A stretch of DNA of 64,000 nt from Colwellia sp. Arc7-D (GTDB lineage: Bacteria > Pseudomonadota > Gammaproteobacteria > Enterobacterales > Alteromonadaceae). The DNA lies in contig NZ_CP028924.1 in NCBI RefSeq assembly GCF_003061515.1, positions 496,001-560,000 of the forward strand. Direction: 5' to 3'. A program made the translations under genes and the position numbers. This document shows, one piece after another, positions 1 to 8,399 of this stretch. How positions within the stretch are numbered: the first letter of the stretch is position 1; every line of letters starts with the position of its first letter. A model generated the notes under the pieces. That model had not been told where the DNA came from. It saw only the letters and a program-made list of their open reading frames with translations, and ran no database searches.

Positions 1-179
1 CCTGCTACTTTTTCGTAGTGTGACATTAACGACGCTTTAGCTTCAACCAAGCTTACAGCGTGTAATTCACTGTAGCGTTGTGGTAAATGGTGTAGCCAAA
101 AGTGGTTGTCAAAATGTAAATCGAGGATTGTGCCATCCATATCCAGTAAAACAGTTGAAATTTTTGACCAATCAAGCAT
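1..179 (-). CDS. yrfG: GMP/IMP nucleotidase YrfG, N-terminal part (cut by window edge)
   Basis: Only the first 59 or so codons are inside the window; the gene runs off the left edge. The protein starts MLDWSKISTVLLDMDGTILD, so the HAD motif I (DMDGT, with the nucleophile Asp) sits at residues 13-17. It is followed by LHFDNHFWLHHLPQRYSE, which is typical of the YrfG branch of HAD phosphatases that dephosphorylate purine monophosphates. It is divergent from nudE-cysQ, and yrfG next to nudE is a recurrent gammaproteobacterial arrangement. The family call is firm; the substrate is taken from the E. coli family member. Confidence 0.85.
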   Translation of the reverse strand, partial: MLDWSKISTVLLDMDGTILDLHFDNHFWLHHLPQRYSELHAVSLVEAKASLMSHYEKVA

Positions 180-372
180 AGATTTTTCCCTTGAAACACG
201 TTTATTATAGAATGTCTCAATGAGACTGATGGTAACTATGCAATTAAATAATTACCCCAACGGCTATTATACCCAAGCAGTATGGTTATGTATTCAATGT
301 TATCGTGCTATGGTTAAACTTTAGCTTTTCTAGATGAAAAACATCACTTAAGTTGTTGCAATAAAGGGCGTT

Positions 373-930
373 ATGACAACAAAAAAAGTATTACCAAAAA
401 TCACCGCGCGTAAGCAGGTTGCCAAAAGTCACTTATTTACTATTGAACAAGTTGACTTAACATTCAGTAATGGCGAAAAGCGAGAATATGAACGCATGTA
501 TGGTAAAGGTCGTGGGGCAGTGATGATTGTACCTATGCTTGATAAACATACTATGTTGCTCGTACGAGAGTACTGTGGCGGCACGCACACCTATGAGCTT
601 GGTTTCCCAAAAGGCCTTATTGATGCCGGCGAAACTGCCGCACAAGCCGCTAATAGAGAATTAAAAGAAGAAGTTGGTTATGGTGCTGAAACGTTAACGT
701 CAATTCACACTGTTGCCATGGCTCCAGCATTTTTTGATGCTAAAATGACGATATTTCTTGCTGAGAATCTTTATGCGGAAAAACTGCTTGGAGATGAACC
801 CGAAGCGTTAGAGATAGTCCCTTGGCCACTTGCAAATCATCATGAATTATTGCAACAGCAAGACTTCAATGAGTCGCGCAGTATTGCCGCTTTATTATTA
901 GTAAAGGATCACTTAGGAGCTATTGTATGA
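373..930 (+). CDS. nudE: ADP compounds hydrolase NudE (Nudix)
   Basis: A 185-residue cytoplasmic Nudix hydrolase. The Nudix box is at residues 81-103 (GLIDAGE, then RELKEEVGY), with all the metal-binding Glu residues present. The upstream GFPKG and YCGGTHTYELG segments match NudE, which hydrolyses ADP-ribose, Ap3A and NADH. The stop overlaps the cysQ start by 4 bases (ATGA), so the two genes are probably translationally coupled. NudE and CysQ both clean up nucleotide by-products. The start codon follows AAAGGGCGTT, a usable ribosome binding site. Confidence 0.93.
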   Translation: MTTKKVLPKITARKQVAKSHLFTIEQVDLTFSNGEKREYERMYGKGRGAVMIVPMLDKHTMLLVREYCGGTHTYELGFPKGLIDAGETAAQAANRELKEEVGYGAETLTSIHTVAMAPAFFDAKMTIFLAENLYAEKLLGDEPEALEIVPWPLANHHELLQQQDFNESRSIAALLLVKDHLGAIV

Positions 931-1748
931 ATCATGAAAAGTTATTATCAGTGGCGCTTGAAAGTGCTAAAAAAGCGGGACAAGAAGTTGCACGCTTTTA
1001 TAAACAAGGCAACTTTACTGCCGAGATAAAAGAAGATAACAGTCCTGTTACCAGTGCCGACATCGCGGCAAATGATATTTTAATGGATGAATTAAAAAGA
1101 CTAACCCCTGACATTCCTATTATTTCTGAAGAAGTTGGAGCTTTAGGGCTAGCACAGCGCAGTAAATGGTCTCGTTATTGGCTGTTAGATCCTATCGATG
1201 GCACAGGGGAGTTTATTGCTGGCAGTGGTGATTTTGCGGTTAATGTTGCGTTAGTCGAGAACGGATGGCCAAGCATTGGTGTTATTCATGCTCCTGATCA
1301 CCAATTAACTTACTATGCTCAAAATAATTTAGGCGCTTTTAAAGAAAATGATGTGGGTAGCCATAAAATACACGTGGCACACTATGATGGTCAACGTCGT
1401 ATAAAAGTCGCTATCAGCCGTCGACAAGATATCAACTTAATGGGGCAGTATTTAAATGATAAATATGATTTTGATCATGTCGCTTTAGGAAGCTGCTCGT
1501 TAAAAAACTGTTTAATTGCCGAAGGTGGTGCTGACTGTTATTTACGTGTTGGACCTACCGGTGAGTGGGATACTGGCGCAAGTCACTGTATAATTGAACA
1601 AGCCGGTGGCAGCATAATCGATAGTGAATTTAAACCATTAACGTACAATCAGCGTGAAACGTTAATGCAGCCTGATTTTATCTCGTTAGGGAATAAAGAA
1701 ATTCCTTGGCAAGATATTATTAAGCCGCATAGAGCAAAGCGTTTATAA
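927..1748 (+). CDS. cysQ: 3'(2'),5'-bisphosphate nucleotidase CysQ
   Basis: A 273-residue member of the inositol monophosphatase-like, Li-sensitive phosphatase family. The metal-binding motif DPIDGTGEFI is at residues 88-97 and an upstream acidic pair (SEEVG) at about 67-71. A C-terminal WDTGASHCIIEQAGG segment supplies the last metal ligand. CysQ converts 3'-phosphoadenosine 5'-phosphate (PAP), the by-product of PAPS reduction, to AMP. This links it functionally to cysH at 54.4-55.1 kb in the same window. It is coupled to nudE by a 4-base overlap. Confidence 0.94.
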   Translation: MNHEKLLSVALESAKKAGQEVARFYKQGNFTAEIKEDNSPVTSADIAANDILMDELKRLTPDIPIISEEVGALGLAQRSKWSRYWLLDPIDGTGEFIAGSGDFAVNVALVENGWPSIGVIHAPDHQLTYYAQNNLGAFKENDVGSHKIHVAHYDGQRRIKVAISRRQDINLMGQYLNDKYDFDHVALGSCSLKNCLIAEGGADCYLRVGPTGEWDTGASHCIIEQAGGSIIDSEFKPLTYNQRETLMQPDFISLGNKEIPWQDIIKPHRAKRL

Positions 1749-1840
1749 ATAACAACGCTTAAGCCCAGTTCATAAATACACAGTGTTAGTTGCTATCAGT
1801 AAATTAGCTCGAAATAAACTTATCTTACATGGAGAAAATC

Positions 1841-2425
1841 ATGCGTAAAACATCCTCAATATTAATTTCCCTACTGTTGACAGCAACAGTAAGTTTACCG
1901 GCATTAGCTGCATGGAAACTCGACAATGCAAATTCTGAGCTGAGCTTTATATCAGTTAAAAAAGCGAATATTGCCGAAAATCATAACTTTGCAAAGCTTG
2001 CTGGTAATATCAACGAGCAAGCACAAGTAAATATCAGTGTTGACCTTACCAGCGTTAATACTAATATTGCTATTCGTGATGATAGAATGAAAAAATTCGT
2101 TTTTGAAAGCGATAAATATAGCACAGCAAATTTTACTGCGACGCTTGATAAGTCATTGCTCAATAACCTAACCATTGGTGCAGATAAAAAGCTTAGCGTT
2201 AGCGGCGTAGTGGATTTTCATGGTGAGCAGCAAACTGTAACGATTGAAGTCAGTGTCATCAAGTTAAGTGCGGATAAAATATTGGTTAATACTATCAAGC
2301 CATTTTTTATTCAGGCAGATGCATTTGGTATTGTAGCTGGTATCAATAAGCTCAAAGAGTTAGCCTCTTTACCTAGCATCGATTACGTTGTGCCTGTTAG
2401 CTTTTCGGTTACCTTCATACGATAA
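1841..2425 (+). CDS. YceI-like periplasmic lipocalin-fold protein
   Basis: A 194-residue secreted protein. The start at 1841 is preferred because GGAG at 1831-1834 sits seven bases upstream; an in-frame ATG at 1829 lacks such a site. The first 23 residues form a signal peptide ending in LPALA before AWKLD. The mature part has the YceI pattern (W-x-LD-x-x-x-S-x-L-x-F near the start, then a DDRMKKFVF segment and a TVTIEVSV strand). YceI folds bind isoprenoid or amphiphilic molecules in the periplasm; the ligand here is unknown. It stands alone, with its own terminator just downstream. Confidence 0.85.
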   Translation: MRKTSSILISLLLTATVSLPALAAWKLDNANSELSFISVKKANIAENHNFAKLAGNINEQAQVNISVDLTSVNTNIAIRDDRMKKFVFESDKYSTANFTATLDKSLLNNLTIGADKKLSVSGVVDFHGEQQTVTIEVSVIKLSADKILVNTIKPFFIQADAFGIVAGINKLKELASLPSIDYVVPVSFSVTFIR

Positions 2426-2446
2426 TATTTGTCGTAAGAATTAATT

Positions 2447-2472
2447 AAAGGCACTGAATTAGTGCCTTTTTT
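2447..2472 (+). terminator. Rho-independent terminator after the YceI gene
   Basis: A 9-bp perfect stem AAAGGCACT / AGTGCCTTT with a 5-base loop, followed by T residues. It begins 21 bases after the YceI stop codon. The A-rich left flank may let it also stop transcripts arriving from yheU on the other strand. Confidence 0.85.
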
Positions 2473-2493
2473 AATGCCAAAAATAAAGTGCCT

Positions 2494-2739
2494 TTATGAT
2501 TCTTCTGTGCTTTCTTCGCTGTCTTCAATAAATTGATCTTTCGGGAGAATATTAACCGTTTCATGAAGTTCAGAGTACACCAATAATGCTGTACCTTGCT
2601 TTAATTGCTGATGAACTTGGGCTATTTTTTCACTAAGTGATACATCTTCACTGCCATATTCTGTGCCTTCACGGAGGACAAAATTTTCGATAATGGCGCT
2701 TAATGTTTCTTCTGACAATTGTTCTAGTGGGATGATCAT
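2494..2739 (-). CDS. yheU: YheU family protein (UPF0270)
   Basis: An 81-residue protein that aligns by eye with E. coli YheU: it starts MIIPLEQLSEETL, then has the hallmark NFVLREGTEYG, a KIAQVHQQL helix and VYSELHETVNILP. The function is unknown across the family. It overlaps the end of yheT by 4 bases, and yheT-yheU is a conserved pair. The C-terminus is very acidic (EDSEESTEES). Confidence 0.92.
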   Translation of the reverse strand: MIIPLEQLSEETLSAIIENFVLREGTEYGSEDVSLSEKIAQVHQQLKQGTALLVYSELHETVNILPKDQFIEDSEESTEES

Positions 2740-3707
2740 AAATATCTCGTAAAAAACTCAGGTATACGTTGCTCTAACCAATATCTTGGCTTGAACGGAT
2801 TATTACCACTGATGAAACCTACATGACCACCTTTAGCGCTGACTTCAAATGTCATTTGTTTAGGCAACGAAGTAATCGCAGTGGTATTTACATGACATAA
2901 AAATGGGTCGTCGGTTGCATGAATAATTAAACAAGGTGTAGTTATCTGTTGCAACACATCCCTGCCGCTAGCTTGCTTATAATAGTCATTCGCATCAATA
3001 AAACCGTTTATTGGCGCAGTAACCATTTGATCAAATTCTCGAATTGAACGCACATTATTTAGCTGAGTTGTGTTTATATTATGTAATAAGTTAGCCTGTA
3101 TTTTTTCAACTGTACTGGCTCTAAGCATATCCACTAAGTACTTTTGATAAACACGAGAAAAACCACGGTTAATTCGGTTACTACAACTTGATAGGTCAAG
3201 TGGGGCGCAAATGACACATGCAGCTTGATAGATATTTTGTTTTTGCTGAGCTAAGTATTTAGTCAGTACATTCCCGCCTAATGAAAAGCCAACAATCGCT
3301 TTTTTTGCATCAGGGTATTTACTGGCAAGGTATTGGCTAAAGTAGTCAACATCACAAGTTTGGCCGCTATGGTAAGACTGAGGCATACGGTTTGGTCGAC
3401 CGCTACAGCCTCTAAAGTGCATTAACACACCTACCCAACCTTGTGCTTTAATCGCGCTTAACATCCCTTTTGCGTAGTGGCTGTTCTTTGAGCCTTCAAG
3501 TCCATGTAATACGGCGATAATTGGACGAGTACATGCTGAGTTAACCTGTTCTGTCCAGGCTAAATCTACAAAATCACCATCGGGTAACTCTAACGTTTCA
3601 TTGGTTGTATCTATGGAGTGGCCACGTCTAAAAAACTTAGCGGCAATGGTTTGTAAATGGGCGTTTTTTAGCCACCAAGCTGGGCTGAAAGAGCTTTTGG
3701 TAAACAT
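2736..3707 (-). CDS. yheT: YheT family alpha/beta hydrolase
   Basis: A 323-residue alpha/beta hydrolase with the nucleophile elbow GFSLGG, an oxyanion-loop segment LHGLEGSKNSHY, an acid-residue segment HATDDPF and a catalytic-His segment GGHVGF. The N-terminal FSPAWWLKNAHLQTI is the signature of the YheT/YbgC-like (UPF0017) group. It is predicted to be an esterase or lipase of unknown substrate. It is upstream of and coupled to yheU. The usual third partner, yheS, lies 1.4 kb further upstream on the same strand, separated by the DUF3149 and Sel1 genes. Confidence 0.9.
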   Translation of the reverse strand: MFTKSSFSPAWWLKNAHLQTIAAKFFRRGHSIDTTNETLELPDGDFVDLAWTEQVNSACTRPIIAVLHGLEGSKNSHYAKGMLSAIKAQGWVGVLMHFRGCSGRPNRMPQSYHSGQTCDVDYFSQYLASKYPDAKKAIVGFSLGGNVLTKYLAQQKQNIYQAACVICAPLDLSSCSNRINRGFSRVYQKYLVDMLRASTVEKIQANLLHNINTTQLNNVRSIREFDQMVTAPINGFIDANDYYKQASGRDVLQQITTPCLIIHATDDPFLCHVNTTAITSLPKQMTFEVSAKGGHVGFISGNNPFKPRYWLEQRIPEFFTRYL

Positions 3708-3836
3708 AATGCGGTAATAGCGAGTTATACAAAAAATTTATTGTACGTTAAATTTTTGCTCATGCCCACCGTTTGGCGATAAGTGAACAATGAGCGTGAC
3801 CACTTAAGTTTTCATTATGACATTTGTGAAACATCT

Positions 3837-3968
3837 CTAAGGCGTATCTTCACTGATATGTTTTAAAAAGTAATAAACGTAAAAACTACAAATGCCTATT
3901 ACAGTAGCTAAACCAATAAATGACATGATGACCACGGGATCGTTTAATAGCATATCGACAAAATTCAT
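3837..3968 (-). CDS. DUF3149-type small membrane protein
   Basis: A 43-residue ORF starting MNFVDMLLNDPVVIMSFIGL. It has one hydrophobic helix (about residues 13-34) and a charged tail KHISEDTP. The size, the short polar N-terminus containing 'LLNDPV', and the single TM helix followed by a Lys-rich end match DUF3149 proteins. GGAG lies seven bases before the ATG. The gene stands alone between yheT and a Sel1 protein. Its function is unknown; DUF3149 membership is from memory of family members. Confidence 0.7.
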   Translation of the reverse strand: MNFVDMLLNDPVVIMSFIGLATVIGICSFYVYYFLKHISEDTP

Positions 3969-4191
3969 CACAAACTCCAAAAGTATTTAAGTAGGTATGG
4001 CCACTATTATAAATAACACTTAAATAATGCTTATTGATTTGGATCATGATCATTGCCACTTTTTGTATTAATGAAAGTGAGGCGGGATAGTAGCAGCTAA
4101 TAAATAGCACATGCTTACGTTTATCAGACTAACTAATTATGTTGTAACTCAGTGGAGTAAAGCCGAACTATTGAAAATTGAAGATAAAAAT

Positions 4192-4218
4192 AAACCCGCT
4201 AGGATAATAAGCGGGTTT
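4192..4218 (-). terminator. Rho-independent terminator after the Sel1 gene
   Basis: An 8-bp perfect stem AAACCCGC / GCGGGTTT. Read on the minus strand it is followed by TATTTTTATC, a U-rich tail, and it starts 48 bases after the Sel1 gene stop. Confidence 0.8.
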
Positions 4219-4265
4219 ATGTTGGTTAACTGCTTTGGGGATATGCTTATATTAAGAAATAATCG

Positions 4266-4988
4266 TTAAGATTTTTGTCTTAATTTTAATTCTCGTTGTT
4301 GGATTATTTTACGATAAATAGCATCGGCTTTTTCACGACTCTCTTTTATCTCATCAACGGTTAATTTATGTTCGTCCATATCGCGACTTTTTTCAGCCAT
4401 ACGATAAGCATTTTTAGCCGCAATAATATTCCAGATATAAGACATTCTAGTACTCTTAGCGACGCCTTTACCTTCAAAGTACATCAAGGCAAGGTTAAAT
4501 TGTGCTAAGGCATAGTTTTGATCCGCCGCTTTTTGATACCAACGAGATGCTTGCAGGTAATCGCGTTGAACACCACTTCCGTTATAAAGCATCACCCCTA
4601 AATTAAATTGCGCTCGGGGTAAGTCTTTATTTGCGGCTTTTTCCATTAATGCATAAGCAGAGTTTAAATCCTTTTTAACGACCTCTCCTTCACTATAAAG
4701 CAACGAAAGATCGAACAAGGCTTCTGAGTAATTTTGTGAAGCGGCCTGATGAAGAAGCTCCAACGCCTTCGTTGGGTTTTTAATTACCCCGTAACCGTTT
4801 AAATAAATTAACGCCATTTGATATTGCGCAGGAGCATATTCTTCAGCAACTAATGGCTCAAACTCTGCAATCGCGGCTTTAAACTCACCACGGTTTAGCT
4901 CGTATATGCCTAAATCTAAATCAGCACTAAAGGCAGAGCTTTGTGTAAAAAGGGCAAAACTGATTGCTAGTAAGGTCAATTTTTTCAT
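4266..4988 (-). CDS. Exported Sel1-like repeat (TPR-type) protein
   Basis: A 240-residue protein with a cleavable signal peptide (MKKLTLLAISFALFTQSSAFS) and about four SEL1 repeats spanning residues 50-195. Each repeat shows the A-x-x-x-L-x-x-x-Y-x-x-G-x-G-V pattern followed by a YxxA-x-x-W/L-x-x-KAA helix. Such repeats act as protein-binding scaffolds; the partner is not evident. The C-terminal 40 residues are charged and helical. AGGAC lies before the ATG. It has its own terminator and no obvious operon partner. Confidence 0.8.
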   Translation of the reverse strand: MKKLTLLAISFALFTQSSAFSADLDLGIYELNRGEFKAAIAEFEPLVAEEYAPAQYQMALIYLNGYGVIKNPTKALELLHQAASQNYSEALFDLSLLYSEGEVVKKDLNSAYALMEKAANKDLPRAQFNLGVMLYNGSGVQRDYLQASRWYQKAADQNYALAQFNLALMYFEGKGVAKSTRMSYIWNIIAAKNAYRMAEKSRDMDEHKLTVDEIKESREKADAIYRKIIQQRELKLRQKS

Positions 4989-5071
4989 AATAATGTCCTA
5001 TATTGTGGTGTTGTCGCGATTGAACGCAGTGACAAAATTTTTGCTGCGATCTATTAAGTGTAGCAATAAAT

Positions 5072-6973
5072 CTATAATGCTTGTGACATTATCTCTTCTA
5101 TTTGTTCTTCAAGGTCAAGCCACTGCATTTCATTTGTTTCTAAATCTTGGGTCAGTGTTGCTTGGCGTTTCAATAATTGTGTTAGCTTTGTTTTGTTCTC
5201 AGCTTGGTATATCTCACTATCGGCCAATTGTGCTTCAACCTCAGTTAATTCGTTTTGGTATTTTTGTACCAGCTTTTCAAACTTATCAGCCTGTTTACGC
5301 AGAGGTGATGCTTTTTTACGTAGCTCCGCTTGCTCTTTACGTTGCTGTTTTTTATCTACTTGTGGCTCAGTAATTACTTTATTCGCTTTGACTGTTTGCT
5401 TTTTATCATCGTTGAGCCATTGTTGGTAATCATCAATATCACCGTCAAACTCTGTTACCTGGCCGTTAGCAACGATATAAAACTCATCTACACAAGACTC
5501 TAATAAGTATCTGTCATGAGCAATAAGAATAATTGCACCGTCAAAGTCTTGCAGAGCTAACACCAATGCTTGGCGCATTTCTAAATCCAGGTGGTTTGTC
5601 GGCTCATCTAATAGCAACAATTGTGGCTTTTCTAAGACAATAAGGGCTAAGACCAAACGCGCTTTTTCGCCACCTGACATGGTGCCAACTTTATCTAAAG
5701 CTTGGTCGCCACTAAAGCCAAAACGGCCTAAAAATGATCTCGCTTGTAACTCGGTAATATCCGGCTTTGCTCGCGTTATATGTTCAATCGCACTACTAGG
5801 TAAATGCAACTGTTCAAGCTGGTGCTGAGAAAAATAGCCCACACGAAGATCTTGCGCGCAATAACGTTCACCTTGAAGTAATGCTAAATCACCAGCAAGT
5901 GATTTAATTAAGGTTGATTTACCTGCACCATTGCGACCCAGTAAACCAATGCGACTGCCAGGCACTAAAGTCATACCTACATTTTCCAAAATAATAGCTT
6001 CATCGCTATAACCACATTGGCTTTCGGTTAATGCCAATAATGGATAAGGCAGGGTATCTGGTTGTTCAAAGCTGAATGTAAATTGGCTATCAACATGGGC
6101 TGGCGCTAAGTCAGGTAATTTTTGTAAACGTTTTAATCGGCTTTGTGCTTGTTTTGCTTTACTGGCTTTTGCGCGAAAGCGGTCAACAAAAGAGGTTAAA
6201 TGCGCTACCTCTTTTTGTTGCTTTTGATACTGAGCGTCTTGCTGGGCTAAATGCTCCGCACGTTGACGTTCAAATGCGCTGTAGTTACCAGAATAAAGTT
6301 TTGCAGTTTGGTGTTCAATATGGAGAATTTGGCCAATAACATCATCAAGAAAATCACGGTCATGCGAAATGAGTACTAGGGTGCCGGTGAACCTTTTCAG
6401 CCAGCGTTGTAGCCAAATAACTGCGTCTAAATCTAAATGGTTGGTGGGCTCATCCAGTAATAATAAATCAGCACGACTTATCAAAGCTTGGGCTAAGTTT
6501 AAGCGCATTCTCCAACCACCAGAAAATGATTTTACTGGGTTTGCTAGTTGTTCTTGTACAAAACCTAAACCGTGTAATAACTCGCCTGCTCGTGCGGGTA
6601 AACTGTAGCCATTAACGGTGTCAATTTGGTTGATAATAGTCGCTTCAAGAGTCCCGTTATCGTCAGCGCGTGCTTGGTCTAATTTGGCTTCTAATTGTCG
6701 GAATTCAATATCTCCATCCATAACATAATCTAAAGCCGATCTATCGAGCGCTGGCGTTTCTTGCTTAACGGTAGCAATTTTCCAGCTTGTTGGCATAGAA
6801 AGGTTACCCATATCAGCAGGAAGTGCACCTAATAAGCTCGCGAATAAAGAAGATTTTCCACAGCCGTTCGCCCCAACAAGCCCAACCTTATGATTTGGAT
6901 GTATAGTAAAACTTGATGATTTTATGAGGTATTTTGCGCCTCGGGCTAAACTTAAATCTGTAGCTATGATCAT
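5072..6973 (-). CDS. yheS: ABC-F family ATPase YheS
   Basis: A 633-residue soluble protein with two ABC ATPase domains and no membrane segment. The first has Walker A GANGCGKSS (34-42), signature FSGGW (150-154) and Walker B LLLLDEPTNHLDL (170-182). The second has Walker A GRNGAGKST (346-354), signature MSGGEKAR and another LLLLDEPTNHLDL. An Arg/Lys-rich P-site-tRNA-interaction-type linker lies around 250-290, and a C-terminal coiled coil covers about 540-630. ABC-F proteins act on ribosomes. Synteny with yheT/yheU and divergence from yheV favour YheS over Uup or EttA. Confidence 0.9.
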   Translation of the reverse strand: MIIATDLSLARGAKYLIKSSSFTIHPNHKVGLVGANGCGKSSLFASLLGALPADMGNLSMPTSWKIATVKQETPALDRSALDYVMDGDIEFRQLEAKLDQARADDNGTLEATIINQIDTVNGYSLPARAGELLHGLGFVQEQLANPVKSFSGGWRMRLNLAQALISRADLLLLDEPTNHLDLDAVIWLQRWLKRFTGTLVLISHDRDFLDDVIGQILHIEHQTAKLYSGNYSAFERQRAEHLAQQDAQYQKQQKEVAHLTSFVDRFRAKASKAKQAQSRLKRLQKLPDLAPAHVDSQFTFSFEQPDTLPYPLLALTESQCGYSDEAIILENVGMTLVPGSRIGLLGRNGAGKSTLIKSLAGDLALLQGERYCAQDLRVGYFSQHQLEQLHLPSSAIEHITRAKPDITELQARSFLGRFGFSGDQALDKVGTMSGGEKARLVLALIVLEKPQLLLLDEPTNHLDLEMRQALVLALQDFDGAIILIAHDRYLLESCVDEFYIVANGQVTEFDGDIDDYQQWLNDDKKQTVKANKVITEPQVDKKQQRKEQAELRKKASPLRKQADKFEKLVQKYQNELTEVEAQLADSEIYQAENKTKLTQLLKRQATLTQDLETNEMQWLDLEEQIEEIMSQAL

Positions 6974-7103
6974 TTATCGTGTCTCATTTTAATGCAGGTT
7001 GCTATTGTCGCTTTTCCTTAGGGGGTTGTTCAAGGTAAAATAGAAGCACTGAGCAGATATCTTGCTAAATCTAATTAAATATTTAATAAAATTGAGTGAA
7101 AAA

Positions 7104-7298
7104 GTGAAAAAACGATTTATAGCCGGAGCAACCTGTCCAAAATGTAAAGAAATGGACACCATGGGACTAATTAAGGAGCATGGAGTTGAAACCGTAACCT
7201 GTGTAAGTTGTGGGCACCAAATGTCGCAACCCGAAGAGCATGTAGTGCAAGAAGTAAGACCGAATGAGCAAGTTATTGGTATTTTTAAACAAGAGTAA
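7104..7298 (+). CDS. yheV: YheV family zinc-ribbon protein
   Basis: A 64-residue protein with two CxxC pairs (CPKC and CVSC), a predicted zinc ribbon, and a conserved end DEQVIGIF-like (NEQVIGIFKQE). I chose the GTG start at 7104 because it gives KKRFIAGATCP right at the N-terminus as in E. coli YheV (66 residues), with GAG seven bases upstream. A longer TTG start at 7062 would add 14 residues of no family resemblance. It is divergent from yheS. The function is unknown. Confidence 0.85.
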   Translation: MKKRFIAGATCPKCKEMDTMGLIKEHGVETVTCVSCGHQMSQPEEHVVQEVRPNEQVIGIFKQE

Positions 7299-7468
7299 CT
7301 TTTTTTGCATTGTTAACGATACTTTTAGCTAGGCTTGATAATATCAGCGTTATTAGATAAAAAGCGTTGTTCTGTCAATGTGCAAAAGTTATGGAATGAT
7401 TAGTAGGGTGACATTAAAAGTGACGGGAATAAATTACGGCATTTGAAAAGCGTTAACACTCAAAATAT

Positions 7469-7503
7469 AAAAGTTAACCTAAGCACTAAATAGGTTAACT
7501 TTT
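7469..7503 (-). terminator. Terminator-type hairpin after the Pro-rich gene
   Basis: A 13-bp perfect inverted repeat AAAAGTTAACCTA / TAGGTTAACTTTT with a 9-base loop, 18 bases past the stop of the Pro-rich gene. The four terminal A/T pairs give a short U tract in either direction, so it could also stop readthrough from yheV. Confidence 0.75.
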
Positions 7504-7520
7504 GCATAGTTATTAATACT

Positions 7521-7991
7521 TTACGCACTGGTATTAATAATAGAGTCACTTTCTTCAAGATCAAATTTTTCAAAAACTTTCGCTAATATCGACTGTTTGT
7601 CTTCATCACTCAGACTATTGCCATTATTAGCTGCTAGAGTTTCTTCTAGTAACTCAGATAGGTAATCCACCATTGAAGTAATTTCTTCTGTGCTTTGTTT
7701 TGGCGGCGGTGGTGGAGGTGGTCTACTACCTTCAGAAACATTGGCGAGTTCACCTATGCTTTTGGCGTCAAAACCAGCGCTAGATAATGCTTTTTCAAGT
7801 GCAGCACCCGGTTGAATATTAGCTTGTGAAAATGTTTCTATAATACTCAAAGCATCTTCTTGACTAAGATTTTCAGTATCAAATTCAGATAAGGTCTCAG
7901 AGATTAACGACTGCTGATCTGCTGTTAAACTTTGCTCTGTTCTAGCAGGCGGCGGCGGCATTGAACTGCCCAAATTAGTTGTATTAATCAA
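7521..7991 (-). CDS. Pro-rich, EF-hand-like protein of unknown function
   Basis: A 156-residue acidic protein. I choose the TTG start at 7991: AAGGA lies seven bases upstream and the frame begins just after the preceding gene's stop. The in-frame ATG at 8060 would put 23 codons inside that gene. No signal peptide is visible. Two Pro runs (SMPPPPAR near the start and RPPPPPPPK near residue 95) separate two helical acidic blocks. Each block contains a pattern like LSxxD...I...F..FD, reminiscent of degenerate EF-hands. It is probably cotranscribed with the EF-hand gene upstream. I do not recognise a function. Confidence 0.7.
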   Translation of the reverse strand: MINTTNLGSSMPPPPARTEQSLTADQQSLISETLSEFDTENLSQEDALSIIETFSQANIQPGAALEKALSSAGFDAKSIGELANVSEGSRPPPPPPPKQSTEEITSMVDYLSELLEETLAANNGNSLSDEDKQSILAKVFEKFDLEESDSIINTSA

Positions 7992-8001
7992 TTTATTTTC
8001 C

Positions 8002-8292
8002 TTAGCGCTTTTGTTTAGCAGGTGGGCGGTGGTTTTTAAACTCTGTTTTACTAATAACACTGTTACTATCGCTGTCTATTTCATCAAAAATGGTTTGATG
8101 ATCTCCACTTGGCAAATCTTGTTGAGAAAATTCGTCAAAGTCGACTTCACCATCGCCATTAATATCTATTGATGAAAAAGCGGGTGGAGGTCCTGGTCGG
8201 CCTCGGCTTTGTTCTTGTGCTTGTGCCGGAGTTTGACTAAATATAACGAATAGTAACGCCGTGGCTAATACGGTTTTTGATTGCATATACAT
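8002..8292 (-). CDS. Secreted EF-hand protein
   Basis: A 96-residue protein with a signal peptide (about residues 1-25, ending AQA) and two EF-hand calcium-binding loops: DINGDGEVDFDEF, which is canonical, and DSDSNSVISKTEF, which is nearly canonical. Pro-rich segments RGRPGPPPAF and HRPPAKQKR flank them. It is probably periplasmic. It is directly downstream of the response regulator and just upstream of the Pro-rich gene. A direct-repeat candidate operator lies 54-70 bases before its start, so it is a likely target of the adjacent two-component system. Whether translation starts at codon 1 or the ATG at codon 3 is unclear. Confidence 0.78.
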   Translation of the reverse strand: MYMQSKTVLATALLFVIFSQTPAQAQEQSRGRPGPPPAFSSIDINGDGEVDFDEFSQQDLPSGDHQTIFDEIDSDSNSVISKTEFKNHRPPAKQKR

Positions 8293-8345
8293 AATATGTT
8301 GTTAATCCTTATCCTAAATTCGGATATAAGGTTATCAACAGAAAA

Positions 8346-8362
8346 TGCAAAAAATGTGCAAA
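8346..8362. promoter_or_regulatory. Candidate response-regulator site, TGCAAA-N5-TGCAAA
   Basis: Two TGCAAA half-sites start exactly 11 bases apart, the geometry used by OmpR/PhoB-type regulators such as CpxR and BaeR. The site lies in the 107-base gap upstream of the EF-hand gene. The 15-base core recurs with a single change upstream of the sensor kinase gene (10729-10745). Confidence 0.55.
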
Positions 8363-8399
8363 TAAAAAGAAAAGTCAGTTAAATTTTGTAACTCAAGCA

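Noticed and set aside
3886..4110. A 74-codon minus-strand frame overlapping the DUF3149 gene
   Set aside because: The overlapping 43-residue frame has a better ribosome binding site and a recognisable single-TM family pattern; the 74-codon frame has neither.
4906..5373. A 155-codon hydrophobic plus-strand frame
   Set aside because: It is antisense to the end of yheS and the start of the Sel1 gene, both well supported.
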